Below are positions 1 to 7,811 of a stretch of 9,668 bases of DNA, piece by piece (position 1 is the stretch's first letter; each line of letters starts with the position of its first letter). The notes beneath the pieces are model-generated. The model saw only the letters and a list, made by a program, of their open reading frames with translations, had not been told where the DNA came from and made no database searches. Origin of the DNA: Bacteriovorax sp. UBA1852 (GTDB lineage Bacteria > Bdellovibrionota > Bacteriovoracia > Bacteriovoracales > Bacteriovoracaceae); contig DDIK01000117.1 in the NCBI GenBank assembly GCA_002338505.1, forward strand, positions 1 through 9,668. Reading direction: 5' to 3'. The position numbers and the translations under genes were made by a program.

Positions 1-339
1 TATGCACCAATTCAGTTTAAAACTAAGAAAATCACTGAGATGTTACAAAAGAATAATGCTTTTATTCCAGGAATAAGACCTGGTGAGAAAACTAAGGAAT
101 ATTTGGATTTTGTTTTAAATAGGTTGTCGTTTTTTGGCGCACTTTATTTAGTTGTTATTTGTGTAGTGCCTACGATAATCACAGGGGCGCAGACAAGATT
201 TGGTGGGACAGCAATGCTTATTCTCGTCAGTGTTTCAATTAGAGTGATGATGAATATTCAGTCTTTTATGTACGCAGATAAATATGAAACCTCTTACAAG
301 TCTAAGGGGAAATATAACGGTAACAATAGAAGGTTTTAA
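1..339 (+). CDS. secY: SecY preprotein translocase subunit, C-terminal part (5' end outside window)
   Basis: This is the last 112 residues of SecY, the channel-forming inner-membrane subunit of the Sec translocon. The frame is open from base 1, so the ATG at 40 is internal and not the start. Recognisable SecY features are the FIPGIRPG segment before the penultimate helix (about residues 22-29 of the visible part), two hydrophobic segments matching the last two transmembrane helices (about 43-64 and 73-92), and a basic cytoplasmic tail with the family-like YADKYE stretch. The TAA stop shares its last A with the adk ATG (TAATG), so translation of the two genes is probably coupled. The secY-adk-infA order is the classic end of the spc operon. 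Identity is secure; only the 5' extent is unknown. Confidence 0.95.
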   Translation, partial: YAPIQFKTKKITEMLQKNNAFIPGIRPGEKTKEYLDFVLNRLSFFGALYLVVICVVPTIITGAQTRFGGTAMLILVSVSIRVMMNIQSFMYADKYETSYKSKGKYNGNNRRF

Positions 340-971
340 TGAGTCCGCAGCTAATTTTATTAGGAGCTCCTGGCTCAGGTAAGGGTACTCAGGCAAAGAG
401 ACTTGTTGATAATCATGGCTATACTCACGTGTCAACCGGTGACTTACTGAGATCAGAAATAAAGAAAGGTTCAGATCTTGGTAACAAGGTTCAGTCAATA
501 ATGGACTCAGGCAACTTGGTTGATGACCATACAGTTCTTGAGTTGTTGAATGCAAATTGTTCTTTATCGGAAAATCAGTATATATTTGACGGTTACCCAA
601 GAAATTTCGAGCAAGCAAAAGCGCTAGACTCAGATGTACTGAAAGGTTCTACTTCAAAGGCTGTTTATTTTGACATTGATTTAGAAATTCTTATTGCAAG
701 GATTGTAAATAGAAGAGTTGCTCCTGGAAGCGGTGAAATTTATAACTTGCTTACGAAGCCGCCTAGAAAACCGGGTTTTTGTGATGTTTCTGGTGAAGAG
801 CTAGTACATAGAAAAGATGATAATGAAGACACTGTTAGAAACCGCATGGAGGTTTTTAAAGATAATATAGATCCAGTGTTAGAGTATTATGAAAGCGCAG
901 ATCGTCTCATAAGAGTTGATGCTTCGTTAAGTTCAGATGAGGTTTATACCCAGCTTTTGAAGATAATATAA
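339..971 (+). CDS. adk: Adenylate kinase
   Basis: Cytosolic adenylate kinase, which interconverts ATP plus AMP and two ADP and so sets the adenylate pool. At 210 residues it matches the long, LID-containing bacterial form. Visible motifs are the P-loop GAPGSGKGT (9-17), the AMP-site STGDLLR (32-38), FDGYPRN (83-89), and a full LID insertion at about 125-162 ending in the conserved RKDD (158-161). The LID carries only one cysteine (C148), so it is the non-zinc type. The start ATG overlaps the secY stop by one base and is preceded by a GAAGG-like ribosome binding site at 329-333. It is placed, as in many bacteria, between secY and infA. A 72-base AT-rich gap separates it from infA. Confidence 0.97.
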   Translation: MSPQLILLGAPGSGKGTQAKRLVDNHGYTHVSTGDLLRSEIKKGSDLGNKVQSIMDSGNLVDDHTVLELLNANCSLSENQYIFDGYPRNFEQAKALDSDVLKGSTSKAVYFDIDLEILIARIVNRRVAPGSGEIYNLLTKPPRKPGFCDVSGEELVHRKDDNEDTVRNRMEVFKDNIDPVLEYYESADRLIRVDASLSSDEVYTQLLKII

Positions 972-989
972 AATTTTAATATATATAAC

Positions 990-1018
990 TTGATATATGG
1001 CCATGAGTCATATATATA
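990..1018 (+). promoter_or_regulatory. Candidate sigma70-type promoter for infA and the downstream ribosomal genes
   Basis: In the only sizeable gap inside the ribosomal cluster there is TTGATA (990-995), then a 17-base spacer, then TATATA (1013-1018). This is close to the housekeeping -35/-10 pattern and places the start of transcription some 20 bases before the infA GAGG site (1031-1034). The same stretch contains an AT-only imperfect inverted repeat (ATATATG 993-999 against CATATAT 1009-1015). Low-complexity TA runs make chance matches easy, so this is a moderate call. It would let infA-rplQ be transcribed independently of the long upstream operon. Confidence 0.45.
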
Positions 1019-1043
1019 TCCTTATTACTTGAGGTAATTTTTA

Positions 1044-1268
1044 ATGAGTGAAGCTGATACTATTGAAGTAGAAGGGGAAGTTACAGAGCTTCTACCGAAT
1101 ACAAAGTTTAAAGTAAAACTACCAAATGGTCATTCTGTTATTGCGCACATTAGTGGGAAGATGAGAATGCATTTTATAAAAATTTTACCAGGTGATAAGG
1201 TTTTAGTTGAAATTAGTAGATATGATCTTTCGAAAGGTCGTATAACATATAGAAGTAAAGGTCATTAA
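1044..1268 (+). CDS. infA: Translation initiation factor IF-1
   Basis: IF-1 binds the A site of the 30S subunit during initiation and assists IF-2 and IF-3. The 74-residue product is one small S1-type OB fold, the usual size. Diagnostic segments are IEVEGEV (7-13), HISGKMR (35-41) followed by MHFIKILPGDKV, and the C-terminal GRITYR (65-70). The ATG is preceded by GAGG (1031-1034) with nine bases between. The N-terminus reads MSEADTIEVEG where many orthologues have MAKEDVIEVEG, an ordinary variation. It lies between adk and rpmJ, the common bacterial arrangement. Confidence 0.97.
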   Translation: MSEADTIEVEGEVTELLPNTKFKVKLPNGHSVIAHISGKMRMHFIKILPGDKVLVEISRYDLSKGRITYRSKGH

Positions 1269-1285
1269 CGATAGTTGAGGTTGTT

Positions 1286-1399
1286 ATGAAAGTTAGAGCA
1301 TCAGTTAAGCCGATGTGCAAAGATTGTAAAGTTGTAAAAAGAAAAGGCGTGCTTAGAGTAGTTTGCAAAAACCCTAAGCATAAACAAAAACAAGGTTAA
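1286..1399 (+). CDS. rpmJ: 50S ribosomal protein L36 (zinc-binding form)
   Basis: A 37-residue gene that simple length cut-offs would miss. It starts MKVRASVKPMCKDC and ends KHKQKQG. It has the zinc-ribbon ligands C11, C14, C27 and H32 (C-x2-C-x12-C-x4-H), so it is the C+ paralogue type that needs zinc. L36 is a small late-assembling protein of the large subunit. The ATG is preceded by GAGG at 1277-1280, five bases upstream, and the stop is TAA. It sits 17 bases after infA and 17 bases before rpsM, exactly where L36 is expected. Confidence 0.96.
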   Translation: MKVRASVKPMCKDCKVVKRKGVLRVVCKNPKHKQKQG

Positions 1400-1416
1400 T
1401 AGGAAGGAGTGTAGCT

Positions 1417-1800
1417 ATGGCGAGAATTCTTGGTGTTGATATTCCTAGGAATAAAGTTTTAAGAGTTGCTCTTCAGTCGATATATGGTGTTGGACCATCT
1501 GTTGCTGAAGCAGTTCTGGCAAAAACGGGAATTGATTTAAACAAAAGTTCAAATGAATTAACAGAAGAAGAGGCAAATGAGATCAGACTAGTTCTTGAAA
1601 AGGACTATACTGTTGAAGGTGACTTGAGAAGACAGATCGGTCTAAACATTAAAAGACTTAAAGATTTGGGTTGTTACAGAGGTATTAGACACAGAAGAGG
1701 TTTACCTGTTAGAGGGCAAAGAACTTCCACTAATGCAAGGACGAGAAAAGGTCCAGCTGTAGCTATTCAGGGTAAGAAGTCTGTTAAGTCAATGAAGTAA
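1417..1800 (+). CDS. rpsM: 30S ribosomal protein S13
   Basis: S13 sits in the head of the small subunit, contacting 16S rRNA, S19 and the P-site tRNA. The 127-residue protein begins MARILGVDIP. It has the helix-two-turn-helix region with IYGVGPSVA (22-30) and the highly basic, conserved RHRRGLPVRGQRT (91-103) followed by NARTRKG (106-112). The C-terminal tail is lysine-rich, as expected for contact with tRNA. The start has a strong AAGGAG site (1404-1409) seven bases upstream. It begins the alpha-operon part of the cluster and lies 15 bases ahead of rpsK. Confidence 0.98.
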   Translation: MARILGVDIPRNKVLRVALQSIYGVGPSVAEAVLAKTGIDLNKSSNELTEEEANEIRLVLEKDYTVEGDLRRQIGLNIKRLKDLGCYRGIRHRRGLPVRGQRTSTNARTRKGPAVAIQGKKSVKSMK

Positions 1801-1815
1801 CGGTAGGGGTTTATA

Positions 1816-2202
1816 ATGGTTAAGAAAACTGCTTCAAAGAAAAAAGTTAAAAAGAATATTGCAAAAGGTATTTGCCATATTCAGTGTTCATTCAATAATA
1901 CGATCGTAACTTTTACAGATACTGCTGGTAATGCTATATCATGGGCATCCGCAGGTCAGTTAGGTTTTAGAGGGTCTAAAAAGTCTACACCGTTTGCTGC
2001 GCAAATGGCTTCTGCTGAAGCTGCTAAAAGAGCAATGGAGCATGGTTTAGCTAGTGTTGAGGTTCGTGTGAAAGGGCCTGGCGCTGGACGTGAGAATGCT
2101 GTTAGAGCGTTACTTGCTGCTGGTTTAAAGATCACTTCTATGGCAGACAGGTCTCCTATTCCTCACAATGGATGTAGAGCACCGAAAAGAAGACGAGTAT
2201 AA
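1816..2202 (+). CDS. rpsK: 30S ribosomal protein S11
   Basis: S11 lies in the platform of the small subunit near the mRNA exit path, together with S6, S18 and S7. The product is 128 residues. A lysine-rich N-terminal tail (about 1-17) is followed by the conserved SFNNT (25-29), VKGPGAGRE (85-93) and the C-terminal SPIPHNGCRAPKRRRV (113-128). The N118-G119 pair lies in the region where E. coli S11 is known to form isoaspartate. An AGGGG site (1805-1809) precedes the ATG. Only 30 bases follow before rpoA, so rpsD, found here in E. coli, is missing. Confidence 0.98.
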   Translation: MVKKTASKKKVKKNIAKGICHIQCSFNNTIVTFTDTAGNAISWASAGQLGFRGSKKSTPFAAQMASAEAAKRAMEHGLASVEVRVKGPGAGRENAVRALLAAGLKITSMADRSPIPHNGCRAPKRRRV

Positions 2203-2232
2203 TAAATTAATAAATTAGATTAGGAGTTATCA

Positions 2233-3264
2233 GTGGTAGACTCATTTATAGCAAAGAACTGGACAAGCATGATAAGACCTGTCGCGCTTGAAATAGATTC
2301 AGACAAGCAGACAGAGAGATATGGTAAGTTCGTAGCAAAACCTTTGGAAAGAGGTTATGGACAAACTTTAGGGAATTCACTTAGAAGGGTTCTGTTATCT
2401 TCACTTCAAGGGGCGGGAATCGTCGCTATTAGAGTGGAAGGCGTAGAGCATGAATTCGGTACGATAAATAATGTCAAAGAAGAAGTTTCAGAGATTATTC
2501 TTAACTTGAAAGAAGTACAGTTCAAGTTGAAAGGTAAAGAAGACGTAATTTTGACTTTGGAGAAGGCTGCAGAGGGTGCGGTAACTGCTGCAGATATTTC
2601 TGAGCATTCCGATGTTGAAGTTCTTAATCCTGATCACGTTATCTGTAATATTTCATCAGGTGGTTCTGTTAGAATAGAGCTCAAGGTAGCTAGGGGTAAG
2701 GGTTATGTAACTGCTCTGGATAATAAAGAAATCTATGACCTTCCAATTGGTTGGGTATACTTAGATACTTTATTTTCTCCTGTATCAAGAGTGAACTATA
2801 CTGTTACTAACTCAAGAGTTGGTAAAAGAACTGACTATGATAAGTTAAGTCTTGAGATTTGGACAAATGCTGGTGTTAATCCACAGGATGCTGTTGCTTA
2901 TGCTGCGAAAATTCTAAGAGATCAGTTATCAGTATTTCTCAACTTTGAAGATGAGGAAGAGATAACTAGACTTGAGACTCAGCCACAGGCAAAGCAGCAA
3001 AGTACTTCTAATTCTGCGCTTCTGAAGCCAGTTTCAGAATTAGAATTGTCTGTAAGATCTGCAAACTGCTTGCAAAATGCTAATATCAAGTATATTTACG
3101 AGTTAGTTTCAAAGACTGAAGGTGAAATGTTAAGAACTAAGAACTTTGGTAGAAAATCTTTAAATGAAATTAAAGAAATTTTAACTCAGATGGGCTTAGG
3201 TCTTGGAATGAAAGTTGATAGCATTATGAAAGACATGAATGCTGACGATAGCAGTTCTCAATAA
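2233..3264 (+). CDS. rpoA: DNA-directed RNA polymerase subunit alpha
   Basis: Alpha dimerises to nucleate RNA polymerase assembly, and its C-terminal domain reads UP elements and activators. The 343-residue protein has the N-terminal domain with the assembly motif LERGYGQTLGNSLRRVLLSS (38-57). A Gln/Ser-rich linker follows at about 245-262. The C-terminal domain begins LLKPVSELEL and continues VRSANCL, where R275 and N278 correspond to E. coli DNA-contact residues R265 and N268. FGRKSLNEI and GLGLGM follow. A 15-residue acidic/serine tail ends it. The start chosen is GTG, because AGGAG (2222-2226) stands six bases upstream. The in-frame ATG at 2269 has no such site and would remove part of the usual N-terminus. 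Confidence 0.97.
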   Translation: MVDSFIAKNWTSMIRPVALEIDSDKQTERYGKFVAKPLERGYGQTLGNSLRRVLLSSLQGAGIVAIRVEGVEHEFGTINNVKEEVSEIILNLKEVQFKLKGKEDVILTLEKAAEGAVTAADISEHSDVEVLNPDHVICNISSGGSVRIELKVARGKGYVTALDNKEIYDLPIGWVYLDTLFSPVSRVNYTVTNSRVGKRTDYDKLSLEIWTNAGVNPQDAVAYAAKILRDQLSVFLNFEDEEEITRLETQPQAKQQSTSNSALLKPVSELELSVRSANCLQNANIKYIYELVSKTEGEMLRTKNFGRKSLNEIKEILTQMGLGLGMKVDSIMKDMNADDSSSQ

Positions 3265-3290
3265 GAGTTGTTATAAGTAGGAGTTAAAAA

Positions 3291-3647
3291 ATGAGACATC
3301 AAAAGCATAAATATAAGTTAAACGTAAGTCCTTCTCATAGAAAGTCGTTGATGAGAAACTTGGCAATAGAAGTGATTGATCATGGTATGATTAAAACTAC
3401 AAAGACTAAGGCGAAAGCTGTTCAGCCTGTAGTTGAAAAGCTTGTAACTATAGCTAAGGAAGATACTGTGGCTAACAGAAGACTTGCTCTTAGAAAGCTT
3501 GATAATAAGACAGCTGTTAATAAGCTTTTTACAGAAGTTGCACCTAAGTTCAAAGAGAGAAACGGTGGTTATACAAGAATCATGAGACTTTCTGATACGA
3601 GAATTGGTGACAATACTGAAATGGCATATATTTCATTTGTTGATTAA
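3291..3647 (+). CDS. rplQ: 50S ribosomal protein L17
   Basis: L17 binds near the peptide exit tunnel on the large subunit. At 118 residues it is the usual bacterial length. It opens with MRHQKHKYKL, then SPSHRKSLMRNLA, and has the typical TTKTKAKAVQPVVEKLVT stretch and the closing GGYTRIMRLSDTRIGDN. The start is preceded by AGGAG (3279-3283), seven bases upstream. It is the last gene of the alpha operon, 26 bases after rpoA, and a strong hairpin terminator follows 24 bases after its stop. Confidence 0.98.
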   Translation: MRHQKHKYKLNVSPSHRKSLMRNLAIEVIDHGMIKTTKTKAKAVQPVVEKLVTIAKEDTVANRRLALRKLDNKTAVNKLFTEVAPKFKERNGGYTRIMRLSDTRIGDNTEMAYISFVD

Positions 3648-3671
3648 TTATTTATTAGAATTATTTTTTAT

Positions 3672-3703
3672 AAAAAGCTCTCGGCGACGAGAGCTTTTTT
3701 TTT
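3672..3703 (+). terminator. Rho-independent terminator of the ribosomal operon
   Basis: A perfect 12-base stem, AAAAAGCTCTCG (3672-3683) with CGAGAGCTTTTT (3688-3699), is closed by a GCGA loop of the stable GNRA type and runs into nine T residues (3695-3703). It lies directly after rplQ and should separate the ribosomal operon from the accessory genes beyond. The A-run on the left arm means it may also work for transcription arriving from the other strand. Confidence 0.93.
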
Positions 3704-3711
3704 ACCAAAAA

Positions 3712-3738
3712 TTGACTTTCGTCTTATTGTCTTAAAAC
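3712..3738 (+). promoter_or_regulatory. Weak candidate promoter for the thioredoxin-like gene
   Basis: TTGACT (3712-3717) resembles a -35 box. The best nearby -10 is TAAAAC (3733-3738), with a short spacer of 15 bases. An alternative pair, TTGTCT (3727-3732) and TATTAA (3750-3755), has a 17-base spacer but would leave almost no leader before the GTG at 3762. A promoter is expected here because a strong terminator lies just upstream, but the exact boxes are uncertain. Confidence 0.3.
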
Positions 3739-3761
3739 CTTTTATTAGGTATTAATTAGTT

Positions 3762-4328
3762 GTGAATATTTATAATAAAATTTCTGTAATATTTTTTCTT
3801 GTTGCTATTTCAGTTGGTTATTCCATGTATGAAAAAAAGAAACTTGATGATTATTTTTCAAAGGCTGAAGCTCCTATACTTGAGAGCTTGCCGAGTAGCG
3901 AATTCTTAAAAGACTTTAGAACTGGTGAGGTTTTTGATTTTCCTGTTGAAGCTAAAGCTTCCAAGGGGATTCTTGTTCATTTTTGGGGTACTTGGTGTGC
4001 ACCATGTGAGTATGAGTTGCCACATTTCTTGAAGTTTTCTGAAAAGCTTGGGAAGTAGGATGTGCGTGTCGTTCTGCTTGCTGTTAATGATGATAACGTA
4101 AAAATTAAAAAATTTCTAAAGAGATTTGGTAATCTTCCAAGCAATATAAGTATTGTTCATGATAAGAAAGGTAAGACTATGCCTATGTTTGGTGTTGTTA
4201 AAGTTCCTGAAACCTTTGTGTTTTCACCAGATGGAGATACTCTTACTAAGCTCGTCGGTCCACAGGATTGGGATAAGGGATATTATTTATCTCGCGTTTT
4301 CAGTATGTTAGGACTGTCTTCAAACTGA
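3762..4328 (+). pseudogene. TlpA/ResA-like membrane-anchored thioredoxin, interrupted by one in-frame TAG
   Basis: One continuous frame of 188 codons has a single internal stop, TAG at 4056-4058 (codon 99). The first part has an N-terminal hydrophobic anchor (about 7-22), then a thioredoxin-fold start with FWGTWCAPC holding the redox pair C79/C82. After the TAG the same frame resumes with DVRVVLLAVNDD, the next beta strand, and later KVPETFVFSPDG, carrying the cis-proline P149 expected in this fold. Together they make a normal-length extracytoplasmic thiol-disulfide oxidoreductase. Neither half alone would fold as a thioredoxin. A GTG at 4062 could serve for reinitiation but would yield only the back half. 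The start is GTG with a poor AGG site (3747-3749). CAG to TAG or AAG to TAG would explain the stop. It could be a pseudogene, a sequence error or, less likely, a readthrough gene. The precise substrate is unknown. Confidence 0.8.
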
Positions 4329-4412
4329 TCTATTTTATTCTACTTTTGTCCAAATTATATTCATTCAGTTGTTAAGTTATTTAGCATAGTGCCGAAAAGT
4401 TAAACAGATTAC

Positions 4413-4435
4413 TACTTAGCCTAAGTATTTTAGGC
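4413..4435. promoter_or_regulatory. Two overlapping palindromes upstream of the sigma-54 activator (possible operator)
   Basis: TACTTAG-C-CTAAGTA (4413-4427) is a perfect 7+7 palindrome with one central base. It overlaps GCCTAA-GTATT-TTAGGC (4419-4435), a 6+6 inverted repeat. The two share the CCTAAG core and cannot both form as RNA hairpins at once. They end four bases before the GGAGA ribosome binding site (4439-4443) of the activator gene. The placement fits an operator, perhaps for autoregulation, or an RNA switch near the start. No protein can be assigned from the sequence. Confidence 0.35.
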
Positions 4436-4450
4436 AATGGAGAAAAGATT

Positions 4451-6022
4451 ATGATTAACTGGAATGAATTGAATGGGCTTCACGTTATTTCAAAACTAGA
4501 AGAAATTCTAAATAAGTGGTTTGGTGTAGAAGTTTTATTTGCTGACGCTCATTATAAGATTAGAAGTGGGCATATGGAAAAAGACTTTACTCATCGCAAC
4601 CATTTCTTCAAGGTTCAAATGGCACTTAAGAGTGGTTATGAGATGATTACTGCTGACATTGAGAGCGTTTCTGACCAGCTAGTGAGTAATAAAGATCAGG
4701 TGATGGTGTGTAATTCTATGTTCCCTCACATAAAAATTATAGCTTCTAAAATTGAAGTGAGTGGTGAATTTTTAGGGACTGTTTTTGCATATCCTTTTAT
4801 TCTGGACTCAACGACCGAGGCAGAGAAAAGTGAAATTATAGATTACTTTGTTTCTCAGGGGGCTGTGCATGAAGACGCTGTTGCTGCGGTTAAACATCTA
4901 AAGATGCTTAATGATCAAGACGTAGAGTATCTTCAAGAGCTAGTTGATCTTGTTGGAGACGAAGTTGAGACTTTTCATAGCGAAATTTCGAAGCGTGAAG
5001 AAAGAATTCACGCATTAAGTTCAGAGCTTGGTGAGAAGTTTCGTTATCATAATATGATTGGAAAATCTAAGATGATGCAAAAGGTTTACAACTTAATAGA
5101 GAGAGTTGCTCCTTCTGATTCTTCTGTTCTTATTCAGGGGGAAAATGGAACAGGTAAAGAGCTTGTCGCTAGAGCAATCCATTCTCATTCAAATCGAAAA
5201 GATTATCCATTTCACGCTATAAACGCTTCTGCTATTCCTGATAACCTAATTGAGTCAGAGTTGTTCGGGCATATGAAAGGTTCGTTCACTGGTGCTCATA
5301 GAGATAAGCCTGGTATATTTGAAACGGCTAATGGTGGAACTTTATTTCTAGATGAAATTGGAGATACACCGCTTACGATGCAGGTTAAATTACTGAGAGT
5401 TTTACAAGAAGGTACTTATCTTCCAGTTGGTGCAGAGGCTCCAAGAAAAACTGATGTTAGAATTCTTGCGGCAACAAATAAAGACCTTAAGGCGATGATG
5501 GCGAGAGGGGACTTCAGAGAAGACTTATATTACAGAGTCAATGTTATTAATATAAATCTTCCATCATTGTGAGAGCGCGTAGAAGATATTCCATTGCTAA
5601 TGGAGCATTTCTTAAAGAAGAAGTGTGACGAGAGTGGTTTACCGATGAAGCAATTTTCTAAGAAATGTATGGAAAAGATGCTTGATTACGGATGGCCAGG
5701 TAATGTTAGGCAACTCGAAAATGAGGTCTCTAGACTTGTTGCTCTTTCTGGAACGGATAAAATGCTTAATCCTGATCTATTGTCACCGGAGATTTTAAAT
5801 TTTGGTGAGGCACCAAAGTCTACAACCAGAGGTGTAAATACAAATGGTAAACTAAAAGAAGCACTTAAAGAGCTTGAGATTATCATGATAAGAGAAGGCC
5901 TTAAGAGATGTAATTTTAATAAATCAAAGCTTGCTAAAGAGCTTGGTATATCAAGAGCAAGTTTAATTATGAAAGTTGATAAATACGAATTAGATAAACG
6001 AAAAAAAGCTGCTGGAGAATAA
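4451..6022 (+). pseudogene. Sigma-54-dependent NtrC-family transcriptional activator, interrupted by one in-frame TGA
   Basis: One 523-codon frame carries a single internal stop, TGA at 5570-5572 (codon 374). Order of parts: an N-terminal sensor-like domain (about 1-165, not a phospho-receiver; perhaps GAF- or PocR-like), a helical linker (about 165-200), then the AAA+ domain. This has Walker A GENGTGKE (230-237), the sigma-54 contact loop GSFTGA (277-282, usually GAFTGA), Walker B LFLDE with D301/E302, and sensor I at about N343. After the stop come the lid with sensor II GWPGNVRQLE (414-423) and a Fis-type helix-turn-helix (about 482-512). The TGA stands exactly where the family has arginine in LPPLRERxEDI. 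Flanking residues read LPSL and ERVEDIP, so the frame is intact. The 373-residue product would lack lid and DNA-binding domain. TTG 5594 and ATG 5600 lack a convincing ribosome site, so reinitiation is doubtful. The start ATG has GGAGA seven bases upstream. Confidence 0.85.
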
Positions 6023-6036
6023 TTTTAGCAACTTCT

Positions 6037-6063
6037 AAAGCCCGCTATCAGCGGGCTTTTTTT
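6037..6063 (+). terminator. Rho-independent terminator after the sigma-54 activator
   Basis: A perfect stem, AAAGCCCGCT (6037-6046) with AGCGGGCTTT (6050-6059), has a three-base ATC loop and a run of seven T residues (6057-6063). It begins 14 bases after the activator stop and isolates that gene from the carboxylase operon. Confidence 0.93.
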
Positions 6064-6166
6064 ATTCCATCAAATCTCAGTTAGTTCAGACTATCTTTGT
6101 CAGGTTTATGCCATATCTGTCATCGTAATTTTAGCCATTTATCTAAGATTATGACGCGTTACCAGA

Positions 6167-6195
6167 TGATTTCTCGACTTTTCCCGATGTAGAAT
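6167..6195 (+). promoter_or_regulatory. Weak candidate promoter for the carboxylase operon
   Basis: The 179 bases between the terminator and the carboxyltransferase gene hold no gene. The best -10 match is TAGAAT (6190-6195), preceded at 17 bases by a poor -35, TGATTT (6167-6172). An alternative -35-like TCGACT (6174-6179) is too close. It would give a leader of about 40 bases. The upstream part (6064-6165) also contains TTGTCA (6097-6102) without a matching -10. No sigma-54 type GG/GC promoter was seen here. Confidence 0.25.
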
Positions 6196-6223
6196 GTCGT
6201 TTTATTTTTACGTGAACATTTAA

Positions 6224-6235
6224 TCCTATGTAGGA
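6224..6235. repeat. Short palindrome overlapping the carboxyltransferase ribosome binding site
   Basis: TCCTA-TG-TAGGA is a perfect 5+5 inverted repeat. Its right arm is part of the TAGGAG ribosome binding site for the ATG at 6243. It could be a small operator or could weakly mask the ribosome site in RNA. Any purine-rich ribosome site with a pyrimidine stretch nearby may do this by chance. Confidence 0.3.
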
Positions 6236-6242
6236 GACTTAT

Positions 6243-7807
<1,565 letters not shown>

Positions 7808-7811
<4 letters not shown>

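Noticed and set aside
235..618. Minus-strand open frame opposite secY/adk
   Set aside because: It runs antisense through two clearly coding genes, has no recognisable motif, and is a shadow of their codon pattern.
4329..4450. Terminator or small RNA between the thioredoxin-like gene and the activator
   Set aside because: No GC-rich stem followed by a T run is present; only the overlapping palindromes already listed.
5570..5605. UGA followed by a small hairpin (TCCATT 5590-5595 with AATGGA 5599-5604), as in a selenocysteine signal
   Set aside because: The replaced residue is a conserved arginine, not cysteine or selenocysteine, and the stem is only six pairs. Selenoprotein decoding is not supported.
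5686..5886. Minus-strand open frame opposite the activator's C-terminal part
   Set aside because: Short, serine/leucine-rich, unlike any known protein, and lies over the conserved sensor II region of the real gene.
3762..6022. Genetic code change (TAG or TGA read as an amino acid)
   Set aside because: TAG ends accC (9254-9256) and TGA ends the carboxyltransferase gene (7809-7811), in both cases exactly at the expected end with the next gene starting there. Both are used as stops.
4451..6022. Two separate genes, an ATPase and a lid/DNA-binding protein
   Set aside because: The halves join in one frame within the conserved LRERxEDI segment, and the downstream half has no convincing start site.
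6064..6242. Riboswitch, small RNA or sigma-54 promoter upstream of the carboxylase operon
   Set aside because: No extended conserved-looking structure and no GG-N10-GC pattern with the sigma-54 consensus was seen.
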